A DNA stretch of 64,000 bases from Fibrobacterota bacterium (GTDB lineage: Bacteria > Fibrobacterota > Fibrobacteria > UBA5070), in contig JADKBN010000028.1 in the NCBI GenBank assembly GCA_016715065.1, positions 21,883-85,882 of the forward strand, written 5' to 3'. Of the stretch, positions 20,471 through 30,152 are shown piece by piece (position 1 is the first letter of the stretch; each line of letters opens with the position of its first letter). Both the position numbers and the translations under genes were made by a program. The notes below the pieces were generated by a model. It saw only the letters and a program-made list of their open reading frames with translations, was not told the origin of the DNA and ran no database searches.

Positions 20471-21574
20471 TCAGGTCGCCTTGAAGTTGTAGACGGGACG
20501 AAGGATCTCGTCGATGTGCGCGGTGGCATCCAGAAGATCCAGGATCTCCTTGGCCGGCTTGTAGGCCTGGGGGGATTCGTCCAGGGTGCGCTCGCAGACG
20601 CAGGAGCTCCAGATGCCGCGCATGACATGTCGAAAATTGTCCAAATCGATGTTCTCCTTGGCTTTTTTGCGCGACATGCGACGCCCCGCTCCATGGGGAG
20701 CCGAGCAGTTCCAATCGTCATTCCCTCGCCCCGTGGCCAGGATCACGCCATCGCGCATGTTCAGCGGGATCGCGAGTCGCCCACCCGCAGGGGCCGCCAC
20801 GGCTCCCTTGCGCAGGATGTGTTCGGAGGTGTCGATGTAGTTGTGGGCCGTCTCGATCGATTCGCCCAGGCTCGCGCCCAGATGCGCGAAGATCATCTGC
20901 GCCATGCGCAGCCGGTTCTCGCGAGCGAAGCGCTGCGCCACCTCGAGATCCTCCAGATACTGCGCGAGGTATTGCCCGTCCACCCAGGGCGATCCGCGGC
21001 CGCTGCCGTGGATGCCCGCGTGCGTGGTGGCACGCGCCTGGTGGTGTTCGGCCACGGCCTTTCCGAAGGTGCGCGAACCGCTGTGGATGCAAAGCCACAG
21101 ATCGCCGGAATCCGACTTGTCCACTTCGATGAAGTGGTTGCCGCCTCCCAGCGTGCCGAACGCTCGCAGGCAATCGGAAGTGTGGCCGCCCACGCGCTGG
21201 CAGATCTGCGCGACTTGGCTTGCCAGCTCGGGATCGATTTCGGGGTCGATGTCGGCATGACGCTCCGATCCCGAAGGAATTTTGCGACGGATGAATCGGT
21301 CGAGTTTGTCGCAGTCCAATCGGCGCCGTCCGATCTTCGCGGCCAGCACTCCGCATCCGATGTCCACTCCGATTTCATACGGGTTCACGCGGTCTCCCAC
21401 CGTTGCGGTGAAGCCCACCAGGCAGTTTTTGCCCGCGTGCACGTCGGGCATGATGCGGATCTTCTGGTGCAGATGCACTTGGTCGTCGCAGAGGGCCTTG
21501 ATCTGGAGCAGGGCTTCCTGCTCGATCGATTTCACGTACACCACCGCGGTGGCGCAACGTCCTTGGATTTCCAT
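20471..21574 (-). CDS. rtcB: RtcB-type RNA-splicing ligase (RtcB2 group)
   Basis: 367 residues from ATG 21574 (MEIQGRCATAVVYVKSIEQE); upstream in-frame starts add a non-homologous tail. RtcB joins RNA 2',3'-cyclic phosphate (or 3'-phosphate) ends to 5'-OH ends using GTP and Mn2+. Metal and guanylate sites are visible: PDVHAGKNCLVGFTAT, GVDIGCGVLAAK (Cys ligand), GGGNHFIEV, HSGSRTFGKAV and the GMP-acceptor His in APHGAGRRMSR. Its length, shorter than canonical RtcB, and its tight linkage to prfH place it in the RtcB2-PrfH rRNA repair pair. No rtcA or rtcR is present, so induction is not of the E. coli rtc type, or the regulator lies elsewhere. Confidence 0.93.
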   Translation of the reverse strand: MEIQGRCATAVVYVKSIEQEALLQIKALCDDQVHLHQKIRIMPDVHAGKNCLVGFTATVGDRVNPYEIGVDIGCGVLAAKIGRRRLDCDKLDRFIRRKIPSGSERHADIDPEIDPELASQVAQICQRVGGHTSDCLRAFGTLGGGNHFIEVDKSDSGDLWLCIHSGSRTFGKAVAEHHQARATTHAGIHGSGRGSPWVDGQYLAQYLEDLEVAQRFARENRLRMAQMIFAHLGASLGESIETAHNYIDTSEHILRKGAVAAPAGGRLAIPLNMRDGVILATGRGNDDWNCSAPHGAGRRMSRKKAKENIDLDNFRHVMRGIWSSCVCERTLDESPQAYKPAKEILDLLDATAHIDEILRPVYNFKAT

Positions 21575-22048
21575 GATGTGGTTTTCCTTCCGGCTCTCGT
21601 GGTCCGGCTGAAGATTTTGGACAAGAATCGGATCCATGACAGATGGATGCGAAGTCGGCGACGGAGGGTTCCGTCCCCGGGAAGGGATTCCGTGGGCCAT
21701 GGCAGGTTTTCGCGGAAGAGGGTGCAACGAAGGACGGATCGGGGACGGGTATCCGCCGAGGCGTCAGCCGATACGATCTGGGAAGTCGGATGCCATATTC
21801 GCCCTTGGCGCTTGGGGCGCCCAACCGAGGCCCTAATTGCCGCAGTTGTCGAGACGGCGGCTGCGCCACCTCCTCAGGACGAACGGCTGGTCCGATCCTT
21901 TACGGATCGAAGCGACGTGGAGAATGTCGGGTTTTGGAGTTTTACTGTCGTTGCATGTGTTGGGGACCTCGCAAGGATGCAGGTCAGCGCCGTAATCTAT
22001 CGCGAGAAAATCACAAAAGCAATAGGGACGGTGCATTTTTCTGCAATC
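21575..22048. other. divergent region between rtcB and oxyR, with one palindromic repeat copy
   Basis: 474 bases. A copy of the TTCGTCCTGAGGAG-type palindrome lies at 21847-21887 (GAGACGGCGGCTGCGCCACC then TCCTCAGGACGAACGG). It is followed by a short hairpin (GATCC TTTAC GGATC at about 21893-21907) that could terminate or regulate. Promoters for both flanking genes must be here. I see no further gene. Confidence 0.55.
21997..22025 (+). promoter_or_regulatory. candidate OxyR autoregulatory site
   Basis: CTATCGC, 15 bases, GCAATAG: a near-perfect inverted repeat 23 bases upstream of the oxyR ATG. LysR-type regulators commonly bind such dyads near their own gene and OxyR half-sites contain ATAG/CTAT. 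Spacing does not fully match the E. coli OxyR consensus. Confidence 0.35.
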
Positions 22049-22924
22049 ATGAATCTTCGCGACTTGGAATACTTCGTGGCGGTGGCGGAATTGGGCCACT
22101 TCGGGAAGGCTGCCGATCGTTGTTTCTGCACGCAGCCCACGCTGTCCGGCCAGCTGCGCAAACTGGAAGACGAACTTGGCTCGCCCCTGTTCGAGCGCAT
22201 GCCCCAGGGAGTGCGGCTGACGCCTCTGGGCGCCCAATGCTTGGTCTCCGCCCGGGAGGCCCTGCAAGCCTCGCGGCGCATTCTGGATTTGGGCAAGGCC
22301 TCGCGCGATCCGAGCGCAGGGGATCTGCTGTTGGCGGCCATCCCCACCATCGGACCCTATCTGTGGCCCTCCTTGTTGCCGGTGGCGCGTGCGGCCTTCC
22401 CCGACATGCATCTGCTGTTGCGCGAAGAACAAACCCGAGTGCTCCTGGATTCGCTGCGCACGGGCAAAGTGGACGCCGGGGTGCTGGCGCTCCCGCTGGA
22501 GGTCGCGAGTTTCGAGATCCTCCCGCTCTGGGACGAACCGTTCCTGCTCGCGGTGGGAACCGACCACCCGCTGGCATCGCGATCGCAGGCGACCCTGGAG
22601 GACTTGGACGGGCTTTCCATTTTGCTGTTGGAAGAAGGTCACTGCCTGCGCGAGCAGGCGCTGGAAGTGTGTCGCATGCACGGGGCGTGGGAGCGCGACG
22701 GATTCCGGGCCACCAGCCTGGAAACCTTGCGCCAGTTGGTGAGATCAGGCATGGGCGCCACGTTGCTGCCCGCCTCGGCGGCGGATCCGACGACAGATCT
22801 TGTCTTGATCCCCTTCGTCGATCCGCCCGCGCGGTCGGTCGGATTGGTGCACCGCAAGGGCCACCCCCGTTCGATCATCTTCCCGCAGCTGGCGAACGCC
22901 ATGCGCGACGGGAGGCCGTTCTAG
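22049..22924 (+). CDS. oxyR: OxyR-type LysR-family peroxide sensor
   Basis: 291 residues. The N-terminal winged helix-turn-helix is MNLRDLEYFVAVAELGHFGKAADRC with TQPTLSGQLRKLEDELG. The redox loop reads EEGHCLREQALEVCRMHG, and counting from the ATG at 22049 the cysteines fall at residues 199 and 208, exactly the numbering of the peroxide-sensing pair in E. coli OxyR. H2O2 would oxidise these to a disulfide and switch the tetramer to activation of catalase and peroxidase genes. No target gene lies directly beside it. The stop overlaps the convergent gene's stop (CTAG, 22921-22924). Confidence 0.93.
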   Translation: MNLRDLEYFVAVAELGHFGKAADRCFCTQPTLSGQLRKLEDELGSPLFERMPQGVRLTPLGAQCLVSAREALQASRRILDLGKASRDPSAGDLLLAAIPTIGPYLWPSLLPVARAAFPDMHLLLREEQTRVLLDSLRTGKVDAGVLALPLEVASFEILPLWDEPFLLAVGTDHPLASRSQATLEDLDGLSILLLEEGHCLREQALEVCRMHGAWERDGFRATSLETLRQLVRSGMGATLLPASAADPTTDLVLIPFVDPPARSVGLVHRKGHPRSIIFPQLANAMRDGRPF

Positions 22925-24111
22925 GGGATCAAACCGCCGGTCGGAACCAGTTCAACGCCTGAGCTGGTGCGAAAACGGATCCATCCCGGACGGGAATTGT
23001 CTCTCCATTCGAGCTGAAATCCTCGGGCTTGCCTGTTGACTCGGACGAGCGTTCGCTTTCCATCCACCCCGATCCATTCCATGCCGATCGGCGTGTGATC
23101 CGTGAGTAGGATCCAGCCGCCGTTTCCGCGCACCAGGCGAGGGCTGCGGTCGTCAGAAACGACCTTGCGACTTCGGATGGCTGACGGGATGTCGGAACAG
23201 GTTGCGCTCCACCAGAGGGAATCACGGGTTGCACCAATCTCCACCTCGAAGCCTTCCCCCGCCTTCCAGGATCCGGTGCTTCCCCAGGTGATCCAAGTGT
23301 CCGAGAGGCCCACCAACGCGGTGTCCTGAGTGGTGGCGGTTTTCAAACCCTGGAGTTTTCCGTCGGGTCCGTAGGTGAAATCTGTTTTTTCCAGACGCCG
23401 GGTGGGGAACTTGATTGTGGAATACTGACTTGGACGGATTTGGAGCAGATTCTCGCGAGAGGGCGCTTCGGCGGGGCCTTCAAACCAAACAGAATCGGTG
23501 CCGGATTTCGCCGAATCCCAGCGGGTGGCGATGGAACGGGGGTTTCTGTCGGCACCGTCGTAATGGAAGCGATCGAGCCTCCGGTTGATGGTTTGTGTGG
23601 TGCCTTCACATGTAGCTTGTTCGATGCGTCGAAGACTCTCGTCGAAGGCAATGCTGTCGGTCCAGCCGCATTTGGAGGGGTATACGGGGTTGGTGGTGTT
23701 GTATACCAGTGTGCGCCGCACAGGATTCCAAACAGAGCTAAGGGTATCGAACTCGACGATTCCGGCGGAATTGACGGTGCGGGACTGGATCTGTGCGGGG
23801 AAGGAATAGGGTTGACGGGTCTGCCACCACTCTTCGATCGGAAGATCCGGATACCACTGGATGGATATGTCGGTGGAGTCAATTCTCGTGTTGTGATTGA
23901 TGACCACCATCTGCATGGAAAGTGGGCGGCCTCGAGTGTCGGCGGAGGCAATCCGCTGCGAAGAACGGAACACATGGAAGATGTCCGTTGACGTTTGATC
24001 GCAGCCCAGGTAGGCGCCGATGGGCCACTGGAGGGCGGGGGAATGTGGACCAAGGCCTGCCATGACGATGCTGGAGGCGATCAATACCAGTGCGCGGAAA
24101 ATGGGGGGCAT
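22921..24111 (-). CDS. secreted hypothetical protein
   Basis: 396 residues with a probable signal peptide (MPPIFRALVLIASSIVMAGLGPHSPA). The body is rich in Trp, Tyr, Asp and Arg with RHS-like pieces (FHYDGADRNPRSIATRWDS; FTYGPDGKLQGLKTATTQD), suggesting a beta-structured extracellular protein. The end (RGFQLEWRDNSRPGWIRFRTSSG) resembles a terminal strand module. No family identified. It shares 4 bases with the convergent oxyR gene. Confidence 0.6.
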   Translation of the reverse strand: MPPIFRALVLIASSIVMAGLGPHSPALQWPIGAYLGCDQTSTDIFHVFRSSQRIASADTRGRPLSMQMVVINHNTRIDSTDISIQWYPDLPIEEWWQTRQPYSFPAQIQSRTVNSAGIVEFDTLSSVWNPVRRTLVYNTTNPVYPSKCGWTDSIAFDESLRRIEQATCEGTTQTINRRLDRFHYDGADRNPRSIATRWDSAKSGTDSVWFEGPAEAPSRENLLQIRPSQYSTIKFPTRRLEKTDFTYGPDGKLQGLKTATTQDTALVGLSDTWITWGSTGSWKAGEGFEVEIGATRDSLWWSATCSDIPSAIRSRKVVSDDRSPRLVRGNGGWILLTDHTPIGMEWIGVDGKRTLVRVNRQARGFQLEWRDNSRPGWIRFRTSSGVELVPTGGLIP

Positions 24112-24185
24112 AACCGGAATCTATCACACTCGATCGCCGGTTGGCAAATCGGGAGATCCAAATTCATGCGACAAGGACCGCCGTT

Positions 24186-25709
24186 CTAGGCGCTCGGGAG
24201 CGGGTCCAGGGTGAAGCGGAAGGATGCGCCTTGGTCCGGGACGCCTTCGCCCGTGACGGCGCCGCCGTGGCGCTCGACGAGTTTCTTGACCGTGGCCAGG
24301 CCGATTCCCGTGCCTTCGAAGCGCGGGTCGGCGTGCAGGCGCTGGAATGTCCCGAAGAGCTTTTCGGCGTGGTCCATGTCGAAGCCGATCCCGTTGTCGG
24401 CGATCCGGATCCAGATGCGGCCATCGACAGATTCCGACGTCATGAAGATGTGTCCCTGGCCTATATGGTCGGTGTATTTCCAGGCGTTTCCCAGCAGGTT
24501 TTCCAGGATGGACCGCAAAAGCACCGGATCGGCGTGGAGGCGGATCCCCGGCTCGACCGCCGCGACCACGTTCCTGGACGGATTCTGGCTGCGGAGGCTG
24601 TCGAGGATCTCGCGGGCGACTTCGCTCGCGTCGATCGACTGTTTTTGGAGAGAGGTGCGATTGGAGCGCGAAAGCGTCAGCAGATCGTCGATGAGCCGGG
24701 CCATGCGGGTGGAGGCGGAACGGATCCGCTGCAGGAAGGACTTGGACTGGGGGTCCAGGATCTCCGCGGCCTCTTCCAGCAGGGCGAGACTGAATCCGTC
24801 GATGGCGCGAAGCGGCGCGCGCAGGTCGTGGGAAACGGTGTAGGAGAACGATTCGAGCTCGTCCAGGGCCGTGCGCAGTTCGTGGGTGCGTTCGACCACG
24901 CGTCGCTCCAAGGATTCGTTGAGCTCCAAAATTTTGCGCTCGGTCAGCTTGCGCTCGGTGATCTCGGTGACAATCACGGCGAACAGACCCGGCGAAGGCC
25001 GATAGGCCCAGGTTTCGTACCATCGATCGAGCGGGGCCGTGAAGTTCTCGTATTGGAGAGGTTCTCCGGACTGCACCACCTTCGCGAACATCTCCACCCA
25101 GTAGGGCTCCAGCTCCGGAAGGATCTCCAGAACGGTCCTGCCCAGGATCTCCGAGGCTTTGAGTCCGGTCAGTTTCTCGTAGGCGGGATTGACTTCCAGG
25201 AAGCGGTAGTCCACCATTTTCCCGGATTCGTCGAGGATCGCCTCGTGCAGAGCGAACCCCGTGGTCAGGTTCTCGAACAGCTGCTGGTAGCGATCCTGGG
25301 CGCTTTTTCGCTCGGAAATGTCGATGTGGGTCCCGATCATCCGGCGGGGCGAGCCGTCCGGCGTGAATTCCACCACCTTGCCGCGAGCCAGGACCCATTT
25401 CCAAGATCCGTCCTTCTGCCTCATCCGGAACTCGACCCGATACGGAAAATTCGCATCGGCCAGGTGGAGGGCGAGCAGATGCTCCGCACGGAGCAAATCG
25501 TCGGGATGGACGCGTTCCCGCCAGGAATCCACGTGCGCAGGGAAGGCTCCGTCCGGGTAGCCCAGCATCGAGTAGAACTGCGAGCTGTAGTAGCACTCCC
25601 CGGAAACGATGTTCCAATCGAAGATGCCGTCCAGGGTCACCTCCAGGATCTGCTGGAGGCGCGATTCCCGGAAGGGGGCATCTGGGTCTTGATTGGAATT
25701 GGAAGTCAT
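24186..25709 (-). CDS. sensor histidine kinase with two PAS domains
   Basis: 507 residues, cytoplasmic (no membrane segment). PAS1 at about 20-135 (WNIVSGECYYSSQFYSMLGY, WVLARGKVVEFTPDG, GTHIDISERK), PAS2 at about 140-255 (FLEVNPAYEKLTGLKASEIL, VIVTEITERK), a short coiled coil, then HisKA with phosphoacceptor His294 in SYTVSHDLRAPLRAIDGF, and a HATPase domain (ENLLGNAWKYTDH, RIADNGIGFDMDHAEKLFG, GTGIGLATVKKLVERHGG). The arrangement is like bacteriophytochrome-type kinases without the GAF/PHY part. The ligand of the PAS domains is unknown. No response regulator gene is adjacent, so its partner is elsewhere. Confidence 0.93.
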   Translation of the reverse strand: MTSNSNQDPDAPFRESRLQQILEVTLDGIFDWNIVSGECYYSSQFYSMLGYPDGAFPAHVDSWRERVHPDDLLRAEHLLALHLADANFPYRVEFRMRQKDGSWKWVLARGKVVEFTPDGSPRRMIGTHIDISERKSAQDRYQQLFENLTTGFALHEAILDESGKMVDYRFLEVNPAYEKLTGLKASEILGRTVLEILPELEPYWVEMFAKVVQSGEPLQYENFTAPLDRWYETWAYRPSPGLFAVIVTEITERKLTERKILELNESLERRVVERTHELRTALDELESFSYTVSHDLRAPLRAIDGFSLALLEEAAEILDPQSKSFLQRIRSASTRMARLIDDLLTLSRSNRTSLQKQSIDASEVAREILDSLRSQNPSRNVVAAVEPGIRLHADPVLLRSILENLLGNAWKYTDHIGQGHIFMTSESVDGRIWIRIADNGIGFDMDHAEKLFGTFQRLHADPRFEGTGIGLATVKKLVERHGGAVTGEGVPDQGASFRFTLDPLPSA

Positions 25710-25777
25710 GGTTGACCTTCAATCCTACTACATCCACCACCGGAAGGCGAGCTGGAGGCGACCAATGCCGAAGGCGG

Positions 25778-25815
25778 AACAAAACGGCCCTCCGGCGATT
25801 GCCGGAGGGCCGTTT
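25778..25815 (-). terminator. terminator of the CAU tRNA gene
   Basis: On the minus strand a 13-bp perfect stem (ACGGCCCTCCGGC, loop AATC, GCCGGAGGGCCGT) is followed by TTT. It lies 4 bases after the tRNA 3' end and isolates it from the kinase gene downstream. Confidence 0.8.
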
Positions 25816-25819
25816 CCAG

Positions 25820-25893
25820 TAGCGGTACTCGGATTTGAACCAAGGACGCAGGGATTATGATTCCCTCGCTCTAACCAACTGAGCTATACCGCC
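25820..25893 (-). tRNA. tRNA with CAU anticodon, probably elongator tRNA-Met
   Basis: 74-base cloverleaf: acceptor GGCGGTA pairs with TACCGCT (first pair G-U), D-arm AGCTCAGTTGGTTAGAGC, anticodon arm AGGGA-ATCATAA-TCCCT with CAT at 25857-25859, T-arm CTTGG-TTCAAAT-CCGAG. CCA is not encoded. CAU reads Met, or Ile if the C is modified to lysidine; the body resembles elongator tRNA-Met more than tRNA-Ile2, and it lacks initiator features. Confidence 0.85.
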
Positions 25894-26038
25894 AGAACCG
25901 GGGATGCAAAATAGACACTCGAGGGCGTTTCTGTCCATCCCTTATCGCGCAAGGACGTTCGGGGTGCAAAGGAGCTACCTTTCCCCCCTTGTCCATGATT
26001 ACCGCGTGTCGGAACTCCACATTGTTCACGGGGCAACC

Positions 26039-26797
26039 TTGAAGGTCCTGGTCGTCAACGACGACGGTCCCGAGAGCCTCGCGCTCGCCCCCCTCGTGGA
26101 GGCATTGCGCGATCTCCACGAGGTGTTCGTATCCGTCCCATCGCTCCAGCGTTCGGGGACCGGCCACGGCTTTTCCTTCTTGCAGCCTTTGGAAGTCCGC
26201 TCCACCACCGTGGCCGGCGTTCCCGGGTTGTTGGTGGCCGGCTTGCCTGCCGATGCCGTGAAATTCGCGATTTGCGGCGGGGCTCCTTGGGTACCGGATG
26301 TGGTCTTGGCTGGGATCAATCCGGGCGAAAACGCGGGGGTCTGCGCGCCATACTCCGGCACGGTGGCCTGCGCCCGCGAGGCTGCCCTGTTCGGGATTCC
26401 CGCCGTGGCGCTCTCGTCCATGGGCATGGACATGGCCCACTACCGCGCCATCGCCGATTGGGCCTGTCGGCTTTTGGAATCCGGACTGCCCCCGCATCGG
26501 CGCGGGGTGTTCTGGAACGTGAATTTCCCTTTGGCCCATCCCGATTGCTGGGGTGAAGTCAAAATCTGTCATGGATCCACCTCGATGTTCCGGGACGTCT
26601 ACCGTCCCGTCGGGACAGGTGCATGGCAATTGGAAGGCAGCAAGGATCCGACGGCCATCGAGGCCGGATCCGACGACGAGTGGCTGTCCAAGGGGCATCC
26701 CTCCATGGTGGCGCATCGCGCCGATCCCACCGACCATGAATTCCTCCGGGGCCTGGACTGGATCCCGCCCCGGAGCATCCGCACGGGAGAGACATGA
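26039..26797 (+). CDS. surE: 5'/3'-nucleotidase SurE family
   Basis: SurE dephosphorylates nucleoside monophosphates in the cytoplasm. The family starts at MKxLxxNDDG, and here [13 protein letters not shown] begins at the TTG at 26039, so I use that start (252 residues). GTG 26006 and ATG 25904 are in-frame alternatives that would add a tail absent from the family. The metal-binding Asp pair is in NDDG, and the later signature [21 protein letters not shown] is close to the usual Gly-Ile-Asn...SGTVGAA. The stop overlaps the gyrA start (ATGA), so the genes are coupled. Confidence 0.88.
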   Translation: MKVLVVNDDGPESLALAPLVEALRDLHEVFVSVPSLQRSGTGHGFSFLQPLEVRSTTVAGVPGLLVAGLPADAVKFAICGGAPWVPDVVLAGINPGENAGVCAPYSGTVACAREAALFGIPAVALSSMGMDMAHYRAIADWACRLLESGLPPHRRGVFWNVNFPLAHPDCWGEVKICHGSTSMFRDVYRPVGTGAWQLEGSKDPTAIEAGSDDEWLSKGHPSMVAHRADPTDHEFLRGLDWIPPRSIRTGET

Positions 26798-29406
26798 ACG
26801 ACGAGACTACACCGGAAACCACTGGATCCGAACCCGAAGCCATCATCCCCCAGGTGGGCGTGGTCGGGCGGGTCGTTCCCGTTGCCATCGATCGCGAGCT
26901 GTCCACGAGCTACCTGCGCTATTCCATGAGCGTGATCGTGGCCCGTGCCCTGCCGGACGTGCGCGACGGCCTGAAGCCCGTGCACCGTCGCGTGCTGTTT
27001 GCGATGGACGAGCTCTCGCTCAACCACGACAAGCCCTACAAGAAGTCCGCCCGTATCGTCGGCGACGTCATTGGCAAGTACCACCCCCACGGCGACGTGG
27101 CGGTGTACGATTCGTTGGTCCGCATGGCGCAGGATTTTTCGCTGCGCTACATGCTGGTGATGGGCCAAGGAAACTTCGGTTCGGTGGACGGCGACAGCCC
27201 CGCCGCGATGCGTTACACCGAAGCCCGCATGCGCCGCGCCGCGGAGCTCATGCTCCAGGACCTGGATCGCGACACGGTGGATTTCGTCAACAACTACGAC
27301 GAGTCCCTGAAGGAGCCTTCGGTCCTGCCTTCGGCGATTCCCAACCTGCTGGTCAACGGCACCACCGGCATCGCGGTGGGCATGGCCACCAACATGCCAC
27401 CGCACAACCTTCGCGAGATCGTGGCGGCTTGCAAGGCGGTCCTGGACGATCCCGAGATCGCCATCGAAGAGCTCCTCCAGTATGTGAAGGGTCCTGACTT
27501 CCCCACCGGTGCGATCATCTACGGACGCAACGGCGCGCGCGACGCCATGCTCACGGGCCGCGGCCGTGTGGTGGTGCGGGCCAAGCACCACTTCGAGGAG
27601 ATCGGCACTCGCCAGGCGATCATCTTCACCGAGATCCCCTACATGGTGAACAAGGCGAAGCTCCTGGAGAAGATCGCGGAACTGGTCCGCGACAAAGCCA
27701 TCGAGGGCATCGCCGATCTGCGCGACGAATCCGACCGCGACGGCATGCGCATCGTGGTGGAATGCCGCCGCGACGCCCATCCGGACATCCTTCTGAACCA
27801 CCTGTTCAAGAAGACCCAGCTCCAGGATCCGTTCCACGTGATCAACTTGGCGCTGGTGGACGGCCAGCCCAAGGTTCTCAACCTCAAGCAGCTCATCCAC
27901 TATTACCTGGAACACCGCTTGGAAGTGGTCAGGCGCCGCGCCGAGCACGATCTCAAGAAGGCCCGCGAGCGCGCCCACATCTTGGAGGGCTACCTCAAGG
28001 CGCTGGATCATCTGGACGAAGTGATCCGCCTGATCCGCAATTCCACCACCACCGACGACGCGCGTGCGGGACTGGTCGAGGCCTTCGGGTTCACCGAAAT
28101 CCAGGCCCAGGCCATCTTGGAACTGCAGTTGCGCAGGCTCACGGGCCTGGAACGCGACAAGATCCAAAACGAGTTCAACGACCTGATGGTCAAAATCAAG
28201 TACCTGGAAGAGGTGCTGGCTTCCCGCAAGCTGCGCGAAGAGATCGTGGCGGATGAACTCAGCAAGGTCGCCGAAGAAATCGGCGACGACCGTCGCACCC
28301 AGATCGTGGATGCCTCCGACGAAGTCAGCATGGAAGACCTCGTGGCCGACGAGCCCATGGTGGTCACGGTCACGCACGGCGGCTACGTCAAGCGCCAGCC
28401 TCTCACCGAATACCGAGCCCAAGGGCGCGGCGGCAAGGGCGTCACGGGCGCAGGGCTCAAGGGCGAAGACATCGTGGACCAGATCTTCGTGGCCACCGCA
28501 CACGCGCACCTGTTGTTCTTCACGTCCCTGGGGCGCGCCCACAGCGTGCGCGTCTGGGATCTGCCGGAACTTGGCCGCACCTCGCAGGGCACCCACATCG
28601 CCAACTTGCTGGAGCTTCGCAAGGAGCTGGGCGAAAAGGTCCGCTCCGTGGTGCCGGTGCGCGGATTCGGCGGCGAAGGCCGCATCGTGTACGCCACCCG
28701 CATGGGAACCATCAATCGCATGCGCCTGTCTGCGTTCAAGAACATGCGCAAGGACGGTTTGATCGGCATCGAGTTGGACGAAGGCGACGAACTTGTGACC
28801 ACCTTGTTCATCGAGGGTGAGCCGGACCTCGTGGTGGCCACTCGCGAAGGTCAAGCCATTCGCTTCCCGATTTCCGCCTTCCGCGATCTGGGGCGTGGCA
28901 CCCGCGGCGTGCGCGGCATCAGCCTGGAAAAAACCGACTCCGTCATTGGGCTGGTGAAGGTGGAAGAAGGCACCCAGTTGCTGACCATCACCGAAAAAGG
29001 CTACGGAAAACGCACCGAGCCCTCCGAATACCGCGTGACAAACCGCGGCGGAAAGGGAATCATTAACCTGCGGGTCACCGAGAAGAACGGTGCCGCCGTT
29101 TGCCTGCTGGCGGTCCGCAAGGGCGAAGAGATCATGGCGATCACGAAGGGCGGGATGGTGATCCGCACGGGAATCGACGACATTCGGGAAACCGGCCGCG
29201 ACTCGCAAGGAGTCATCGTGATCCGTCTGGACGAGGGAGACCTGGTCCAGGACGTGGCGCACGTGGTGGGCGAAAAGGAAGACGAGCTCCTTCCGGAAGC
29301 TGCGGGACTATCCACCGTGGATGTTTCGGAAGAATCCACTCTGGAACCGACCATGGAATCCTCGCCGGACGAGTCCAACCCGGCGGGAGGCGAGGAGTCG
29401 GAGTGA
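26794..29406 (+). CDS. gyrA: DNA gyrase subunit A
   Basis: 870 residues. With GyrB it introduces negative supercoils. The catalytic Tyr is Tyr141 in [10 protein letters not shown] (E. coli Tyr122). The quinolone region reads [20 protein letters not shown]: Val102 takes the place of E. coli Ser83, and Asp106 matches Asp87. Six beta-pinwheel blades follow from about residue 530. The GyrA box reads QGRGGKG rather than the usual Q(R/K)RGGKG. The C-terminus is a strongly acidic tail (about residues 826-870), common in GyrA. It is coupled to surE upstream (ATGA) and to the PilZ gene downstream (GTGA). Confidence 0.97.
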   Translation: MNDETTPETTGSEPEAIIPQVGVVGRVVPVAIDRELSTSYLRYSMSVIVARALPDVRDGLKPVHRRVLFAMDELSLNHDKPYKKSARIVGDVIGKYHPHGDVAVYDSLVRMAQDFSLRYMLVMGQGNFGSVDGDSPAAMRYTEARMRRAAELMLQDLDRDTVDFVNNYDESLKEPSVLPSAIPNLLVNGTTGIAVGMATNMPPHNLREIVAACKAVLDDPEIAIEELLQYVKGPDFPTGAIIYGRNGARDAMLTGRGRVVVRAKHHFEEIGTRQAIIFTEIPYMVNKAKLLEKIAELVRDKAIEGIADLRDESDRDGMRIVVECRRDAHPDILLNHLFKKTQLQDPFHVINLALVDGQPKVLNLKQLIHYYLEHRLEVVRRRAEHDLKKARERAHILEGYLKALDHLDEVIRLIRNSTTTDDARAGLVEAFGFTEIQAQAILELQLRRLTGLERDKIQNEFNDLMVKIKYLEEVLASRKLREEIVADELSKVAEEIGDDRRTQIVDASDEVSMEDLVADEPMVVTVTHGGYVKRQPLTEYRAQGRGGKGVTGAGLKGEDIVDQIFVATAHAHLLFFTSLGRAHSVRVWDLPELGRTSQGTHIANLLELRKELGEKVRSVVPVRGFGGEGRIVYATRMGTINRMRLSAFKNMRKDGLIGIELDEGDELVTTLFIEGEPDLVVATREGQAIRFPISAFRDLGRGTRGVRGISLEKTDSVIGLVKVEEGTQLLTITEKGYGKRTEPSEYRVTNRGGKGIINLRVTEKNGAAVCLLAVRKGEEIMAITKGGMVIRTGIDDIRETGRDSQGVIVIRLDEGDLVQDVAHVVGEKEDELLPEAAGLSTVDVSEESTLEPTMESSPDESNPAGGEESE

Positions 29407-30092
29407 CGGGAACTCGCAAGCGATCCTTTCTGGTGGTTTGCACCGACGAGCGCCGCGCCCTGTTCGAGGAGGCGCTGCAGGCCTATGATTTCCGGCAGGT
29501 GACCTCGGTGACTGCCGCCGTGCGCGATTGCGTGTCGCACCCGGCCCTGGCAGTGCTGTTGGACCTGGCTTCTACCCTGCATGCCGGCGTGGCCGAAACC
29601 GCTCCGCTGTACGAGTTGGGCATCGACTTGCCCATCCTGCGATGCACGGGCACCAAGGCCGATGCGATGGTGGCCATGTGCCAGGCTCCTTTCAAGCGAG
29701 TCTCCCTCCTGGATGCCCTCGGGGAGATCGCCTCCGGCGACCCATCCTGGAAGAATCCTGCCAATCCCCGCCGTTACGTGCGGGTGAAACGAAACATCCG
29801 GGTGCAGTTTCGGGTGAACAACACCGAGCACTGGCATCGTGGGAACGCACAGAGCATCAGTATTTCGGGACTGTTTTTGATGACGCTGGACCCGCCCCAC
29901 ATCGGTTCCGATGTCCAGATTCGCATTCTGGATCTGGAAGAACCTTTGGAACTGACCGGGTCCGCCGTCTGGGTGCACCATTGGGAAGATGGTCGGCATT
30001 TGCCTGGCTGCGGACTCAGCTTCGATCCGGAGGCCATCCCTCCGCAATTGGGAGGATTGTTGGCCGATTGGTTCTTCCAAAAGTCGGGATGA
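29403..30092 (+). CDS. PilZ-domain protein with a receiver-like N-terminus
   Basis: 229 residues from GTG 29403, which overlaps the gyrA stop (GTGA). Residues 8-115 have a receiver-like alternation ([30 protein letters not shown]) with no obvious phospho-Asp pocket, so it is probably a pseudo-receiver. Residues about 120-225 are a PilZ domain: [14 protein letters not shown] supplies the RxxxR arginines and [11 protein letters not shown] the second motif, with Ser where (D/N)xSxxG has Asp/Asn. It probably binds cyclic di-GMP and affects motility or envelope behaviour, but the target is unknown. Linkage to gyrA is presumably transcriptional only. Confidence 0.75.
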   Translation: MTGTRKRSFLVVCTDERRALFEEALQAYDFRQVTSVTAAVRDCVSHPALAVLLDLASTLHAGVAETAPLYELGIDLPILRCTGTKADAMVAMCQAPFKRVSLLDALGEIASGDPSWKNPANPRRYVRVKRNIRVQFRVNNTEHWHRGNAQSISISGLFLMTLDPPHIGSDVQIRILDLEEPLELTGSAVWVHHWEDGRHLPGCGLSFDPEAIPPQLGGLLADWFFQKSG

Positions 30093-30152
30093 GCACCGGA
30101 AATCTTGTATTGAACAGCATTCGGTTTTCCGGAATGCATTTTCGGAGTCATC

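Noticed and set aside
21850..21960. Repeat copy before oxyR read as a terminator for an upstream plus-strand gene
   Set aside because: No plus-strand gene precedes it; no T-run follows the stem.
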